NCBI RefSeq assembly: GCF_002368295.1
Contig: NZ_AP018248.1
Span: 4,225,396-4,289,395, forward strand
Source: Tolypothrix tenuis PCC 7101
GTDB taxonomy: Bacteria > Cyanobacteriota > Cyanobacteriia > Cyanobacteriales > Nostocaceae
DNA length: 64,000 nt
Direction of reading: 5' to 3'
The position numbers were made by a program, and so were the translations under genes. This document shows, in pieces, positions 18,001-26,630 of the stretch; position 1 is the first letter of the stretch, and every line of letters starts with the position of its first letter. The notes under the pieces are model-generated. The model did no database searches. It was not told where the DNA came from and saw only the letters and a list, made by a program, of their open reading frames with translations.

Positions 18001-18399
18001 ATGCCAAAATTTTCTCAGATTTCCAGTATTTTTGCTTATCGATTAGGGTTGTTATTTTTTCTGGTAGTAGGACTTTTTGGTTGTGGTAACGTCACACAAT
18101 CTGGTTTTGGTGTGGGGAATTTGCGTATTGGTAGTAACGTTACGCCAATTCGGGAGATTAAACCAGAGCAAAACAACCAGGCTACAGTTTATATCCAAGG
18201 TAAAGTAGAAAGGCAAGTACCCCTAGCAAAACGCTGGGCGTATCAAATTGATGATTCCACTGGCAAAATTTGGGTGGTGACCAATCAAACTAAGTTGGCG
18301 AAGGGAGACCAAATAGTGATTAAAGGTAAAGTTCGCTATAAAAGCATACCCCTTGCTGGTAAGGAGTTTGGCGAAGTTTATTTAGAAGAAGATTCTTAA
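18001..18399 (+). CDS. Probable lipoprotein with OB-like domain
   Basis: This 132-residue protein has a hydrophobic N-terminal segment (about 13-27) ending in LFGC (C28), a plausible lipobox although Phe at -2 is unusual. The mature part reads VYIQGKVERQVPL...AYQIDDSTGKIWVV, then KGDQIVIKGKVRY, which looks like a small OB-fold similar to other cyanobacterial lipoproteins. Function is unknown. The spacing of 35 bp to the Nudix gene suggests they may be co-transcribed. Confidence 0.65.
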   Translation: MPKFSQISSIFAYRLGLLFFLVVGLFGCGNVTQSGFGVGNLRIGSNVTPIREIKPEQNNQATVYIQGKVERQVPLAKRWAYQIDDSTGKIWVVTNQTKLAKGDQIVIKGKVRYKSIPLAGKEFGEVYLEEDS

Positions 18400-18434
18400 A
18401 TTTGGGACGAATTATATAACTTATATAAAAATTT

Positions 18435-18878
18435 ATGGAAAATCAGCAGGTACAGGTTGCGATCGCAATTCTCTACCAAGACAACAAGTTTCTTATGCAG
18501 CTGCGGGATAATAACCCGAATATTCTTTATCCTGGCTACTGGGCACTTTTTGGTGGACATATCGAGTCTGGAGAAACGCCAAATATTGCTGTTAAGCGCG
18601 AAGTTTTAGAAGAAATTGGCTACGATTACCCAAAGTTTTCAGAATTTTGCTGTTATTGGGATGATAAAGTCATCCGTCATGTATTTCATGCACCGCTATT
18701 AGTGGATTCAAATCAACTCGTGTTAAATGAAGGCTGGGACATGGGCTTTTTAACACCAGCAGATATTCGCCAAGGTACTTGTTACTCAACAATTGCTGCT
18801 GAAGTCAGACCTTTAGGGCCAATGCATCAGCGAATTATGTTGGATTTTATAGAAAGCAATCTACATTGTGAAGCGTAA
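18435..18878 (+). CDS. Nudix hydrolase
   Basis: This 147-residue cytosolic pyrophosphohydrolase has an intact Nudix box (GHIESGETPNIAVKREVLEE then IGY; consensus Gx5Ex7REUxEExGU) at about residues 39-61. The N-terminal VQVAIAILYQDNKFLMQLR is the first strand pair of the fold. The substrate cannot be predicted from the sequence; the WALFGGH context is common in housecleaning or sugar-nucleotide hydrolases. There is no clear ribosome site in the AT-rich 35 bp upstream. Confidence 0.9.
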   Translation: MENQQVQVAIAILYQDNKFLMQLRDNNPNILYPGYWALFGGHIESGETPNIAVKREVLEEIGYDYPKFSEFCCYWDDKVIRHVFHAPLLVDSNQLVLNEGWDMGFLTPADIRQGTCYSTIAAEVRPLGPMHQRIMLDFIESNLHCEA

Positions 18879-18913
18879 AGATTTGGAATCATATAAAGGG
18901 TCAACAATTGTAG

Positions 18914-18933
18914 AGACGCGATGAATCGCGTCT
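18914..18933. repeat. Interspersed palindrome AGACGCGAT...ATCGCGTCT
   Basis: A perfect 20-bp inverted repeat, AGACGCGATGAATCGCGTCT, lies shortly after the Nudix gene. The same 20 bases occur at 22471-22490 between devC and devA, so it is a dispersed element that may also act as a hairpin terminator. Confidence 0.75.
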
Positions 18934-19041
18934 TTACTCACGAGTCATTCAATTATTACCCCTTCCAGGAGTTCCGTAATTTTGAATTTTGAATTTTGAA
19001 TTTTGAATTGATTTGTCCCCAATCCCCCGGAGTAACCACTA

Positions 19042-20136
19042 ATGCAATCACTCAACAAACTACCGCGATGGTTAAATATAGGATTGGCATTTCCTATTAT
19101 TATTCTTAATGGTTGGTTATTACTTCAGGTTGTGCAATATTTTCAACCTTTAGTAAGTATTTTTGTTGCCGCTGTCTTATTAGCTTTTGTGTTGAATTAT
19201 CCCATCCAATTTCTGCAAGAACGTGGGGTAAAACGTAACTTAGCTATTGGCGTAGTTTTACTTTTAGCTGTGGTGATTTTAGTCGCTTTAGGTATTATCT
19301 TAGTACCGCTGATTATAGAACAGCTGAATGAATTAGCGAATATTCTTCCCTATTGGGTTGATTCTGCTGGTGAACAAATCCAGGCTTTTCAAAATTGGGC
19401 GGCGACACAACAACTTCCTGTAAATTTGTCTGGTATAGCCACGCAAATTTTGGATAGATTTTCTAACCAACTGCAATCTTTTACCGGCAGAGTTGTTAGC
19501 GTTGCTTTTGATACTATTGGGATTGTTGTCAATGTGCTGCTAACAGTAGTTTTGACTGTCTACATGGTATTAAATGGCAAGCGTTTATGGGATGGAGTTT
19601 TTCAGTGGTTTCCACATCATATTGGCCCAAAAGTAAGAGAATTTTTAAGAGAAGATTTTCATAATTATTTTATTGGTCAGGCTACATTAGGTGCAGTGTT
19701 AAGTGTAGCGATGACTTTGGCATTTTTCTCGCTACAAGTTCCCTTGGCGCTACTTTTTGGAATTGGGATTGGCTTTTTCTCCCTCTTCCCTTTTGGTACA
19801 GGTATAGGTATCACTATAGTTAGTTTTTTAGTAGCATTACAAAATATTTGGTTAGGGGTAGAAGTATTAGGAATAGCAGTAGCAATTGACCAAGTAAATG
19901 CTAATTTTATTGCCCCTCGAATTCTTGGTAATTTAACAGGCTTAAATCCTGTATGGGTAGTAATTTCTTTACTAATAGGAGCTAAGTTAGGCGGAGTATT
20001 AGGTTTATTAATTGCGATACCCATCGCTAGTTTTATTAAAGATTTAGCAGATGGCTGGCGTGATGGTGTATTTACTCAAGTAATTGTATCGAATGACAAT
20101 ATCAAACATCATTCACCCGTTGAGGTAGGGGAATAA
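19042..20136 (+). CDS. AI-2E family (PerM-type) membrane transporter
   Basis: This 364-residue inner-membrane protein has about seven to eight hydrophobic helices. The family signature is in the C-terminal half: PLALLFGIGIGFFSLFPFGTGIG and GVEVLGIAVAIDQVNANFIAPRILG, then LNPVWVVISLLIGAKLGGVLGLLIAIP. Family members export small molecules or act as ion antiporters; the substrate here is unknown and the AI-2 label should not be taken literally. It ends in a short charged cytosolic tail. It appears to be a stand-alone gene. Confidence 0.9.
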   Translation: MQSLNKLPRWLNIGLAFPIIILNGWLLLQVVQYFQPLVSIFVAAVLLAFVLNYPIQFLQERGVKRNLAIGVVLLLAVVILVALGIILVPLIIEQLNELANILPYWVDSAGEQIQAFQNWAATQQLPVNLSGIATQILDRFSNQLQSFTGRVVSVAFDTIGIVVNVLLTVVLTVYMVLNGKRLWDGVFQWFPHHIGPKVREFLREDFHNYFIGQATLGAVLSVAMTLAFFSLQVPLALLFGIGIGFFSLFPFGTGIGITIVSFLVALQNIWLGVEVLGIAVAIDQVNANFIAPRILGNLTGLNPVWVVISLLIGAKLGGVLGLLIAIPIASFIKDLADGWRDGVFTQVIVSNDNIKHHSPVEVGE

Positions 20137-20220
20137 TAACAATTCAAAATTCAAAATTCAAAATTAAGAAAGCTGAATTTTACAGGTGTTTAAAAGTTTG
20201 CAGCATCACATAAAATTAAT

Positions 20221-20250
20221 GGTAGGGGTACAATATGTTGTGCCCCTACC
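20221..20250 (+). terminator. Hairpin downstream of the AI-2E gene
   Basis: Arms GGTAGGGGTACA and TGTGCCCCTACC (one mismatch) lie about 85 bp after the stop codon. It may be a terminator or a dispersed palindrome. Confidence 0.5.
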
Positions 20251-20284
20251 CAATGTTGAATTCTTCTTATATAGCTGTTCTCAT

Positions 20285-20358
20285 CCTAGTGAGGTACAAG
20301 CAAGAATAATTAACCGCAGATAAATGCAGATGGAAACAAATAAATTTGTACTTCACTA
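20285..20358. repeat. Short inverted-repeat element (74 bp)
   Basis: Ends CTAGTGAGGTACAA and TTGTACTTCACTAG are inverted copies with one mismatch around an AT-rich core. It could be a very small MITE. No second copy was found in this window. Confidence 0.4.
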
Positions 20359-20390
20359 GACTAGGAAACGCTATAATTGCCTGTTTATTA

Positions 20391-20816
20391 TTATGGTTTT
20401 TGGGTGGCGATCGCTAATTTTGCCCCCTGTACCTGGCGTAAATTATCCATGACAGCCACCACTTGACCGTGACTAACTCGTTCATCGGCGTTGATGATTA
20501 CCAGTGCTTCTTGCTTATCAGCCATCAATGTACGCACTTGGGCTGATAACACATTTAGGTCAACTTGTTGGCGATTGACGCTAATTTTTCCCGTTGCGTC
20601 TACTGTGACATTAATCGGTTCGCTGGATGCTTGTTGTTGTGCAGAAGCAGCTTTGGGTAAATTAACTGGTAAACCTTCCGACCGAGTTAAAAACAGGGTT
20701 GACATGATAAAAAATGTCAAAATCGCAAAGATGACATCAATCATCGGTACGATATTAATTTGGGCTGGTAAATCTGGTTCATCGGGTAGGCGCATAGGGT
20801 TTCTCTCCTCGTTCAT
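20391..20816 (-). CDS. exbD: Biopolymer transport protein ExbD/TolR family
   Basis: This 141-residue protein has one membrane helix (INIVPMIDVIFAILTFFIMS, about 20-39) and a periplasmic domain (VTVDATGKISVNRQQV, VIINADERVSHGQVV). The Asp in PMIDVIF is the conserved proton-pathway residue of ExbD/TolR. With ExbB it forms a proton-driven motor that energises TonB or Tol-type outer-membrane processes. The open frame starts at 20816 and overlaps the end of exbB; the internal ATG at 20795 (MRLPDEPDL) is an equally likely start. Overlap means translational coupling with exbB. No TonB or receptor gene is in the window. Confidence 0.9.
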   Translation of the reverse strand: MNEERNPMRLPDEPDLPAQINIVPMIDVIFAILTFFIMSTLFLTRSEGLPVNLPKAASAQQQASSEPINVTVDATGKISVNRQQVDLNVLSAQVRTLMADKQEALVIINADERVSHGQVVAVMDNLRQVQGAKLAIATQKP

Positions 20817-21432
20817 AGCGACGGCGGTAAAGCAATTCTAACTGACCTCCATACTCTTGAATCCAAGCGATTTGGCGCATATAGAGTCCCCGAAAGGTAT
20901 TGGCAAAGAAAAGTGTAAAGATAGCAACTACTAATCCTGAAGCTGTAGAGACTAAGGCTTCACTAATCCCACTAGTTACACCTGATGTTTTTGTACCACC
21001 AACATCACCAATATCTAAGGAAGCAAATGAGGTAATTAATCCTAAAACAGTACCGAGAAGCCCTAATAAAGGTGCAAGACCAATGATAGTATCAAAAATG
21101 TTTTGAAAGCGCTTAAGTAAGGGAATTTCGGCTTGAGATTCGCTTTCTAATGCTAAACGAAATTCCTCTGGGGTTGGTTCTTCCAATTCTAAAGCGGCGA
21201 GAAAAATTCGCGACATCGGTAAATCAGAATTTTGTTGCAACTTATCTAAAGCACCAACTACATTATCTAGGCGATAAAGTTGTAATACTTCTCGCACTAC
21301 GCGATTTTGGCGAGTATTTATCTTAATCCAAAACTTCACTCGTTCGATAATTAGCGCCACCGCCAACACCGAAAAACCTAGTAGCGGCCACATGACCACG
21401 CCGCCAGCCGTAAATAAGTTATTAAATGACAT
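20779..21432 (-). CDS. exbB: MotA/TolQ/ExbB proton channel family protein
   Basis: This 217-residue protein has three membrane helices: GGVVMWPLLGFSVLAVALIIE at the N-terminus, then a pair around IIGLAPLLGLLGTVLGLI and ALVSTASGLVVAIFTLFFAN. These carry the glycine- and threonine-rich signatures of the ExbB channel pentamer. The cytoplasmic loop between helix 1 and 2 is long, as usual. It is the first gene of a two-gene operon with exbD and overlaps it. The physiological target is unknown. Confidence 0.92.
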   Translation of the reverse strand: MSFNNLFTAGGVVMWPLLGFSVLAVALIIERVKFWIKINTRQNRVVREVLQLYRLDNVVGALDKLQQNSDLPMSRIFLAALELEEPTPEEFRLALESESQAEIPLLKRFQNIFDTIIGLAPLLGLLGTVLGLITSFASLDIGDVGGTKTSGVTSGISEALVSTASGLVVAIFTLFFANTFRGLYMRQIAWIQEYGGQLELLYRRRYERGEKPYAPTR

Positions 21433-21724
21433 TTATTATTTTTCTACTCCTCAACTCTCTTAAAGTAGCAAACTGCTATAGAAATTCTATTGCAGTTGTG
21501 AAATAAATCGGTTTTGGCTGTTGACTGTTGACTGTTGACTGTCAACAACCTGACATAAAATATTTCACACATCATTTTAAGATGGCTATATGATAACTCT
21601 CAAGACATTACTGTGAGTTAATGTATCTGTCAATATTTGACAATATGTCAAAGCCAGATGATTGATTTTTTACCTGGAATTTGTGTTTAAGCAAAGAGTT
21701 GAATTACGAACTACGAATTACGAA
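21433..21724. other. Spacer between exbB and devA
   Basis: It lies upstream of exbB and downstream of devA, both on the minus strand, and contains repeats of TGTTGACTG (about 21518-21545) and GAATTACGA (about 21700-21735). No gene is seen; the exbB promoter should be here. Confidence 0.5.
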
Positions 21725-22438
21725 TTACGAATTATTTTTTAGTTGTCCATCTTCCATATAAATAATGCGATCGGCAATATCAAGGATGCGGTTATCATGG
21801 GTAACTAGCAAAATTGTACAGCCTTGTTCTTTAGCTAATTTTTGCATTAACTCCACCACATCGCGTCCTGACTTTTTATCGAGTGCGGCTGTTGGTTCAT
21901 CTGCTAGTACAATTTTAGGATGGCTGACTAAAGCGCGGGCGATCGCAACCCGTTGTTTTTGTCCCCCAGAAAGACTTTCTGCGTAATAATCTACACGGTG
22001 TCCTAATCCTACACTTTCCAACATGGCGATCGCTTTTTTGTCGATGTTCTCATGCAGAAACTCATCATGTAACTCTAGAGACATCCGTACGTTTTCTTTA
22101 GCTGTCAAAAATGACATGAGATTATGGGCTTGAAAAATATACCCAATCTGGCGGCGTAGCTTAGTTAACTGCTTTTTACTAGCACCGCAAATTTCTTCCC
22201 CTAAGATTGTTAAACTACCTGATTGTGCCGATCGCAGTCCACCCATCAAAGTTAACAAGGTAGTTTTACCTGAACCAGAGGGGCCAGTCATAATCACAAT
22301 TTCGCCAGCTTTAATTTCTAAATTAATATCAAATAAAACTTGTTTTTTTAGAGAACCTTCACCGAAGTAATGGTTGAGGTTATTAATATTAATGACTGGT
22401 TTTAAAGCTAAAGTAGTGGATGTAGTTTCGGGGAGCAT
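21725..22438 (-). CDS. devA: DevA-type ABC exporter ATP-binding protein
   Basis: This 237-residue ATPase belongs to a DevBCA/MacB-like exporter. It has Walker A GPSGSGKTT, Q-loop IGYIFQAHNL, signature LSGGQKQRVAIARAL, Walker B IVLADEPTAALD and switch HD in LVTHDNR. The start at 22438 (MLPETT) is chosen: the longer open frame from 22561 overlaps the end of devC and adds an unrelated sequence. The order devB, DUF2834, devC, devA on the minus strand makes one transport operon. In heterocystous cyanobacteria DevBCA with TolC exports heterocyst glycolipids. Several paralogues exist, and the TetR gene next to this one suggests a different, inducible cargo (inference). Confidence 0.92.
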   Translation of the reverse strand: MLPETTSTTLALKPVININNLNHYFGEGSLKKQVLFDINLEIKAGEIVIMTGPSGSGKTTLLTLMGGLRSAQSGSLTILGEEICGASKKQLTKLRRQIGYIFQAHNLMSFLTAKENVRMSLELHDEFLHENIDKKAIAMLESVGLGHRVDYYAESLSGGQKQRVAIARALVSHPKIVLADEPTAALDKKSGRDVVELMQKLAKEQGCTILLVTHDNRILDIADRIIYMEDGQLKNNS

Positions 22439-22470
22439 AAATATTAAATAAGAGTCAAGAGTTGTCGGTG

Positions 22471-22490
22471 AGACGCGATGAATCGCGTCT
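22471..22490. repeat. Interspersed palindrome, second copy
   Basis: Identical 20 bp to 18914-18933, here in the 70-bp gap between devC and devA, where a hairpin could alter expression of devA relative to devC. Confidence 0.75.
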
Positions 22491-22508
22491 GTACAAGAGT
22501 TAAGGAAA

Positions 22509-23675
22509 TTAAAAAATATCGGCGGGGTCGGCGGCGCGTAATTTTCGCATGGCGATCGCACCCGAAAAAGTACACATGATGATGGTCAAAATAAAGACTG
22601 TGATTGCCCGTTCTACTTTCATGAAAATGGGCAATAATGTTGCAGCGTAGGTTAGCTGATAAAGTCCCAGTGAAAGGAAAAAGGAGGGTAAAAAACCTAA
22701 ACAAGCTAAGAATAATGCCTCTTGCAACAGCACTCCTAATAAATAGCGATCGCTATAACCCATTGCTTTGAGGGTGGCGTATTCTGGTAAGTGTTCGGAG
22801 ACATCGGAATACAGGATTTGATAGACAATTACAATCCCAACAATAAACCCAACTCCTACACCCAAGCCGAAAATAAAGCCAATACCAGTACCATTGGCCC
22901 AGTAACTTTTTTCAATCTGGGCAAATCCTTCAGTAGTCAGAACTATGACATCATTAGGTAAACCTGCGGCTAATTGCGATCGCACTTGTTCATGATTTGC
23001 GCCAGGTTTGAGAGTAATTAACCCAACTTCAATTTGATCGGCTTTGCGGTCAGGGAAAAGTTGTAAAAAAGTAGAGTCACTAGCAATTACATTCCCATCC
23101 GCAGCAAAGGAAGCACCATTACTAAAAACACCTTTGACATTGATACCTTTACCATTTAATTCAGTTTCAAATTTGCCTGTTTGTTTCAAAATAGTGGCAA
23201 TATCCCCATATTCCGGCCGTCCTGCTTGGTCAAACATGACTTGATATAACTGTTTCAAATCATTTTGATGTTGCTGAACTTCTGGGAATAAAAAAGCGGG
23301 TTTTGCTGGATCAATACCCCACACCAAAATTGCACGATCCAGTCTTGTTTGGGGATTTCGCCATTGTCCGGTGCTAATATAAACCGAATTTACCGACTGC
23401 ACACCGTCATAACTTAATGTTTGATACAATCGCTCACGAGAAAAGCTTTTAACTGAAAATAAAGTTTGAAATTGCGGATTAATTAAAACTAAATCTGCCT
23501 GTAAATTACGATGAGGTTTAACGGCTGCATCAAACAGCGCCCCTTCAAAACCTAACTGAATAAACATCAGCATATCGGCAAAAGCAATACCTGATACTGC
23601 TATTGCCAAACGAGTTTTTTCTTTCATTAACTGCCGCCAAGCTAGCGGAGTTTTGCGGAAGAATTTAGACAACAT
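22509..23675 (-). CDS. devC: DevC-type ABC exporter permease
   Basis: This 388-residue membrane permease has the DevC start KTPLAWRQLMKEKTRL, a first helix (about 23-45), a large periplasmic domain (about 50-260), then three C-terminal helices (about 265-290, 315-340, 350-375) in an FtsX-like arrangement. YATLKAMGYSDRYLLGV is the coupling region seen in this family. It ends ADPADIF. Length fits DevC. Its ATG has AAGGA about 12 bp upstream, and a MITE ends about 25 bp before the start codon, so the local promoter and leader may be MITE-derived. Confidence 0.92.
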   Translation of the reverse strand: MLSKFFRKTPLAWRQLMKEKTRLAIAVSGIAFADMLMFIQLGFEGALFDAAVKPHRNLQADLVLINPQFQTLFSVKSFSRERLYQTLSYDGVQSVNSVYISTGQWRNPQTRLDRAILVWGIDPAKPAFLFPEVQQHQNDLKQLYQVMFDQAGRPEYGDIATILKQTGKFETELNGKGINVKGVFSNGASFAADGNVIASDSTFLQLFPDRKADQIEVGLITLKPGANHEQVRSQLAAGLPNDVIVLTTEGFAQIEKSYWANGTGIGFIFGLGVGVGFIVGIVIVYQILYSDVSEHLPEYATLKAMGYSDRYLLGVLLQEALFLACLGFLPSFFLSLGLYQLTYAATLLPIFMKVERAITVFILTIIMCTFSGAIAMRKLRAADPADIF

Positions 23676-23700
23676 CTAGAAATCATTCCTTAATAAATTT

Positions 23701-23838
23701 AGGACTTACGCAAGTGTCATGTTTTTTTCGTTTAGGTTTGTCAAAGGTCAAATGTCAAGAGTCCAAAAAATCTAAATTTTTGACCCTTGACTCTTGACTC
23801 TTATACCAGAGGATCATTGTGCCAGTTACGTAAGTCAT
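23701..23838. mobile_element. MITE, AGGACTTACGCAA family, copy 2
   Basis: This is the reverse-oriented homologue of 9834-9978. It starts AGGACTTACGCAAGTGTCAT and ends with GTGCCAGTTACGTAAGTC, the end being slightly degenerate. It sits between the DUF2834 gene and devC and overlaps the last codons of the former. Confidence 0.8.
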
Positions 23839-24181
23839 GAAATTGCTGTTCATCTGCTTGTGCTAATTGGCGTTGTCGCATTAATAGAAATAAAGGCAAG
23901 CCAAAGGAAACGCCAACTAAAAGATTACAAAAAACATAAACCCAGAGATTTTGCATTTTTAGCCGTGTCCCTTCCCAAAATATCAATGTCCAAAAAGTTA
24001 GGGAGGAAACAATCACATCCATGCCAAAAAAACCAGAAATTTGATTAGCAAATAGCTGTTGCCAAAATAGTTTGATATCCAGCCCATGTTCTAAAACAAA
24101 AGGTAGAAATTGGGAGTAAGGTAAAACGAAGCCCAGAATACAAAGGAGAAGATAGATAACTTGAATCATGATGACATTCAC
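23801..24181 (-). CDS. DUF2834-like membrane protein with MITE-derived C-terminus
   Basis: This 126-residue protein has three to four hydrophobic helices. MIQVIYLLLCILGFVLPYSQ, LDIKLFWQQLFANQIS, FFGMDVIVSS and LLVGVSFGLPLFLLMRQR match the DUF2834 group of small cyanobacterial membrane proteins of unknown function. The last about twelve residues (DLRNWHNDPLV and stop) are encoded by the end of a MITE, so the native C-terminus was replaced. It lies inside the exporter operon between devB and devC, with a putative TetR operator upstream; an accessory role in export or a light/redox role are both possible. Confidence 0.75.
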   Translation of the reverse strand: MNVIMIQVIYLLLCILGFVLPYSQFLPFVLEHGLDIKLFWQQLFANQISGFFGMDVIVSSLTFWTLIFWEGTRLKMQNLWVYVFCNLLVGVSFGLPLFLLMRQRQLAQADEQQFHDLRNWHNDPLV

Positions 24182-24227
24182 CTTCGATAATTACTGATTT
24201 CCGGAATATTTCGCCAAAATTCACTTT

Positions 24228-24245
24228 ATATCGAACATTCGTTAT
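24228..24245 (-). promoter_or_regulatory. Putative TetR operator, internal site
   Basis: An 18-bp near-palindrome, ATATCGAACATTCGTTAT, lies 47 bp upstream of the DUF2834 start. It matches the site at 26285-26302 in 16 of 18 positions, differing only at the centre. No other copy was noticed in the window. Confidence 0.55.
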
Positions 24246-24264
24246 CCTTTACGGCAAACAAACT

Positions 24265-25554
24265 TTATAATTCAATAGCTGTCTGTACTTGCAAGTTCGT
24301 AAAACCAGCAACTCGCTTGCTATCTTCTTTGTTGAGACGAATTTTTACCTCAATCACTCGGCTATCGAGGTTTTCTCCTGGTTGGTTGCTGAAAACATTT
24401 TGCCGATTTACCTGCAAGCCAATCTGAGAAACCTGACCACGCAGTTCACCAGTAAATGCTTGACCGCTAATTACTGCTTGTTGCCCCAGTTTGACTTTGT
24501 TAATATCGCTTTGATAAACTTCTGCAACTGCAATCATTTGGTCTGTTTGGGCAAAGTCTGCAATCCCAGAATCCCCGATTTTCTCCCCAGCGCGGTAATG
24601 TATTTTGAGAATTTGTCCAGTTGTGGGTGCTTTAATGTAGGCTGCGGTTAAGTCAGTTTGGGCGCGTTTGAGAGATGCGATCGCATTTTCCACTTCCGTT
24701 TGGGCTGCAGCGACATCCACAGGACGAACTTCGGCAATACTGTTAAGTGTGGCTTTGGCTTCCCTAATTTGCTTGTTACCAGTAGCGTTAATGCGGTTAA
24801 GCCCTACTTTAGCTTCGGCGATTTGTCTCTTCGCAGTAGTATTGATGCGGTTGAGAACAGCTTGGGCTTCATCTAGTTGCTGTTTGGTGGTTTCTACACT
24901 CAAACGCTTACTATCAAATGCAGAATTAGAAATCGCCCCATCTTTATATAACTGTTGGTAACGCAGATATTCGGCTTGGGCGTTATTTAGTTCCGCTGTC
25001 AGTTTTTTAATTGTCGCAGCTTGGGCGATGCTATCTCCTTGCCATTGTGCCTCTAAACGCGCGATCGCTTCTTCTTGACTTTGGCGATCGCCAATTGATT
25101 GCGCCTGTAAACGTTCCACAGTAGCTTGCTGCGCCTGAATTTCACCCGTTTTCGCCCCCGCTTTCACTTGCGCGAGTTTAGCTTGGGCGACTTGTACTTG
25201 TTTTTGCGCTTGTAGTACCGCAGTTTGCAAGCGATCGCGTGAATCTAAAATTGCGATAACTTGCCCAGCTTTCACGCGATCGCCTTCTTCAACTAAGATT
25301 TGGGCAATGCGATCGCCATCTAAAGCTAACGGTGCAGACAACTTTATTACTTCAGCCTCTGGTTGTAGTCTCCCTAAAGCAGTTACTTTCTGTACAACTG
25401 GCGCAGTTGGAACCATTTCCGATGAAGCTGTTTTACCCAACTGTCCAAATTGAGAAACAGCATAAACAGCAATTGTCCCTGTAATCGCAGTAGCCGCAAT
25501 TACTAATGCAATTACCCCTTGATTTTTTGGTTTTAATAACAGCCGATAACTCAT
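24265..25554 (-). CDS. devB: DevB-type membrane fusion (HlyD-like) protein
   Basis: This 429-residue periplasmic adaptor is anchored by one N-terminal helix (about 15-35). It has the lipoyl-like half motifs (AEVIKLSAPL...ILVEEGDRVKAGQVIAILD), a long Gln/Ala-rich coiled coil (about 115-290) and the beta-barrel part (IKAPTTGQILKIHYRAGEKIG). It connects DevC with an outer-membrane TolC-type channel. Within the hairpin, three similar segments built on LNRINxTxxRQIxEAK occur, an internal duplication. TetR lies 140 bp upstream on the same strand. Confidence 0.92.
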   Translation of the reverse strand: MSYRLLLKPKNQGVIALVIAATAITGTIAVYAVSQFGQLGKTASSEMVPTAPVVQKVTALGRLQPEAEVIKLSAPLALDGDRIAQILVEEGDRVKAGQVIAILDSRDRLQTAVLQAQKQVQVAQAKLAQVKAGAKTGEIQAQQATVERLQAQSIGDRQSQEEAIARLEAQWQGDSIAQAATIKKLTAELNNAQAEYLRYQQLYKDGAISNSAFDSKRLSVETTKQQLDEAQAVLNRINTTAKRQIAEAKVGLNRINATGNKQIREAKATLNSIAEVRPVDVAAAQTEVENAIASLKRAQTDLTAAYIKAPTTGQILKIHYRAGEKIGDSGIADFAQTDQMIAVAEVYQSDINKVKLGQQAVISGQAFTGELRGQVSQIGLQVNRQNVFSNQPGENLDSRVIEVKIRLNKEDSKRVAGFTNLQVQTAIEL

Positions 25555-25694
25555 ACCATTTTAGATTTTGAATTTTGCGGAAAGTTGCGTGCGGGGGTTC
25601 CCCCCGTTGAGCAAACTTTTCAAGACGGATTTTAGATTTTGTAGAAAGTTACATCGAGGACATATAAATATTCTTCCCCATTACCCATTACCCA

Positions 25695-26270
25695 TTACCC
25701 CTCCCCAACCACCAAATACCCCATCAACATTTTCCCCAACAATGCACATTGTTCATGAAAATCAATATTTTCATCACCCCATAATTTTTCCAGAATTAAA
25801 CCATTGACAAAACTCAATACAAAGGAAGCCAAAACCGGATCTTGAATACCTAAGAACTCATAAACAGCTTGTTGATATCGTTGATTAGTACGCTTCAATA
25901 CACCGCTACTTTGGATAGTTTTAGAATCTTGATGCTGACAAAAATCAACCCAGATATAAGTCCACTTAATAAAATAATCTTCGTTTTTTACTAAATATCT
26001 TGCCAATACTTCCATCGACTCTGGTATTGATTTTTTTTCTCCTAACTCTGCTAATGCTAGCGTCACATCTTGCTGACAAATTTCTTCTAGTAATTGCTCA
26101 AATAAAGCTTGTTTACTGGGAAAATAGTGATACAGCGTCCCAGTAGAAACCTTTAAACCTTGAGCAATTTGCCTCATAGTGATGGCACTGTAACCTTTTT
26201 GGGCAAATAAATCGAAGCACTTGCCGAGCAGTTCCTTACGGTATTGTTCATGATCAACAATTTTGGGCAT
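25695..26270 (-). CDS. TetR family transcriptional regulator
   Basis: This 191-residue protein has an N-terminal helix-turn-helix (ITMRQIAQGLKVSTGTLYHY then FPSKQALFEQLL, about residues 24-58) and a variable ligand-binding C-terminus. It is first in a minus-strand run followed by devB, DUF2834, devC and devA. An 18-bp palindrome 15 bp upstream of its ATG is repeated inside the operon, so it probably represses both itself and the exporter and is released by a ligand that the pump exports (inference from TetR-pump pairs in general). Confidence 0.92.
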   Translation of the reverse strand: MPKIVDHEQYRKELLGKCFDLFAQKGYSAITMRQIAQGLKVSTGTLYHYFPSKQALFEQLLEEICQQDVTLALAELGEKKSIPESMEVLARYLVKNEDYFIKWTYIWVDFCQHQDSKTIQSSGVLKRTNQRYQQAVYEFLGIQDPVLASFVLSFVNGLILEKLWGDENIDFHEQCALLGKMLMGYLVVGEG

Positions 26271-26284
26271 AAGTGAGCTTATTT

Positions 26285-26302
26285 ATATCGAACGCTCGTT
26301 AT
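26285..26302 (-). promoter_or_regulatory. Putative TetR operator, autoregulatory site
   Basis: ATATCGAACGCTCGTTAT lies 15 bp upstream of the tetR ATG and is followed by another AT-rich inverted stretch (CGTTATATATAACG, 26297-26310). It shares 16 of 18 bases with the site at 24228-24245. Confidence 0.6.
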
Positions 26303-26630
26303 ATATAACGATACAATCCTTAACGCGGAGTTGTCAAGATACTGCCTTAGTTTTGGGTTAAGGGGGAAAAGGCGAAGAAAACACTAAAGTTTCCACCCAA
26401 TAGTTGTCGGTTAAGGGGGAAAAGGGGAATGGTAAAAGGGAAAGAAAAAACCTTTAAAATATATTTTGCTTTATATGTTAAGGATAGGAATTGAAAATTT
26501 ATTATCTTGCTTTTACCAATAAATTAGCCAAAAAATTTATTCTTTTCTTTATTAAAAAATCGTTTTATTTGGCAAATTTTAGGGAAGTATAAGCTGGATA
26601 ACAACTTCCTATAAAATACTGTTTCAGGCT
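26303..26630. other. Divergent spacer upstream of tetR and the giant kinase
   Basis: It contains a partial copy of the element found complete at 34178-34303 (GTTGTCGGTTAAGG at about 26405-26418) and two GGTTAAGGGGGAAAAGG repeats. Promoters for tetR (minus) and the kinase (plus) should be here. Confidence 0.5.

Noticed and set aside
26390..26440. Possible second copy of the TCGGTTAAGG MITE
   Set aside because: Only the left half is recognisable; no inverted end or duplication found.
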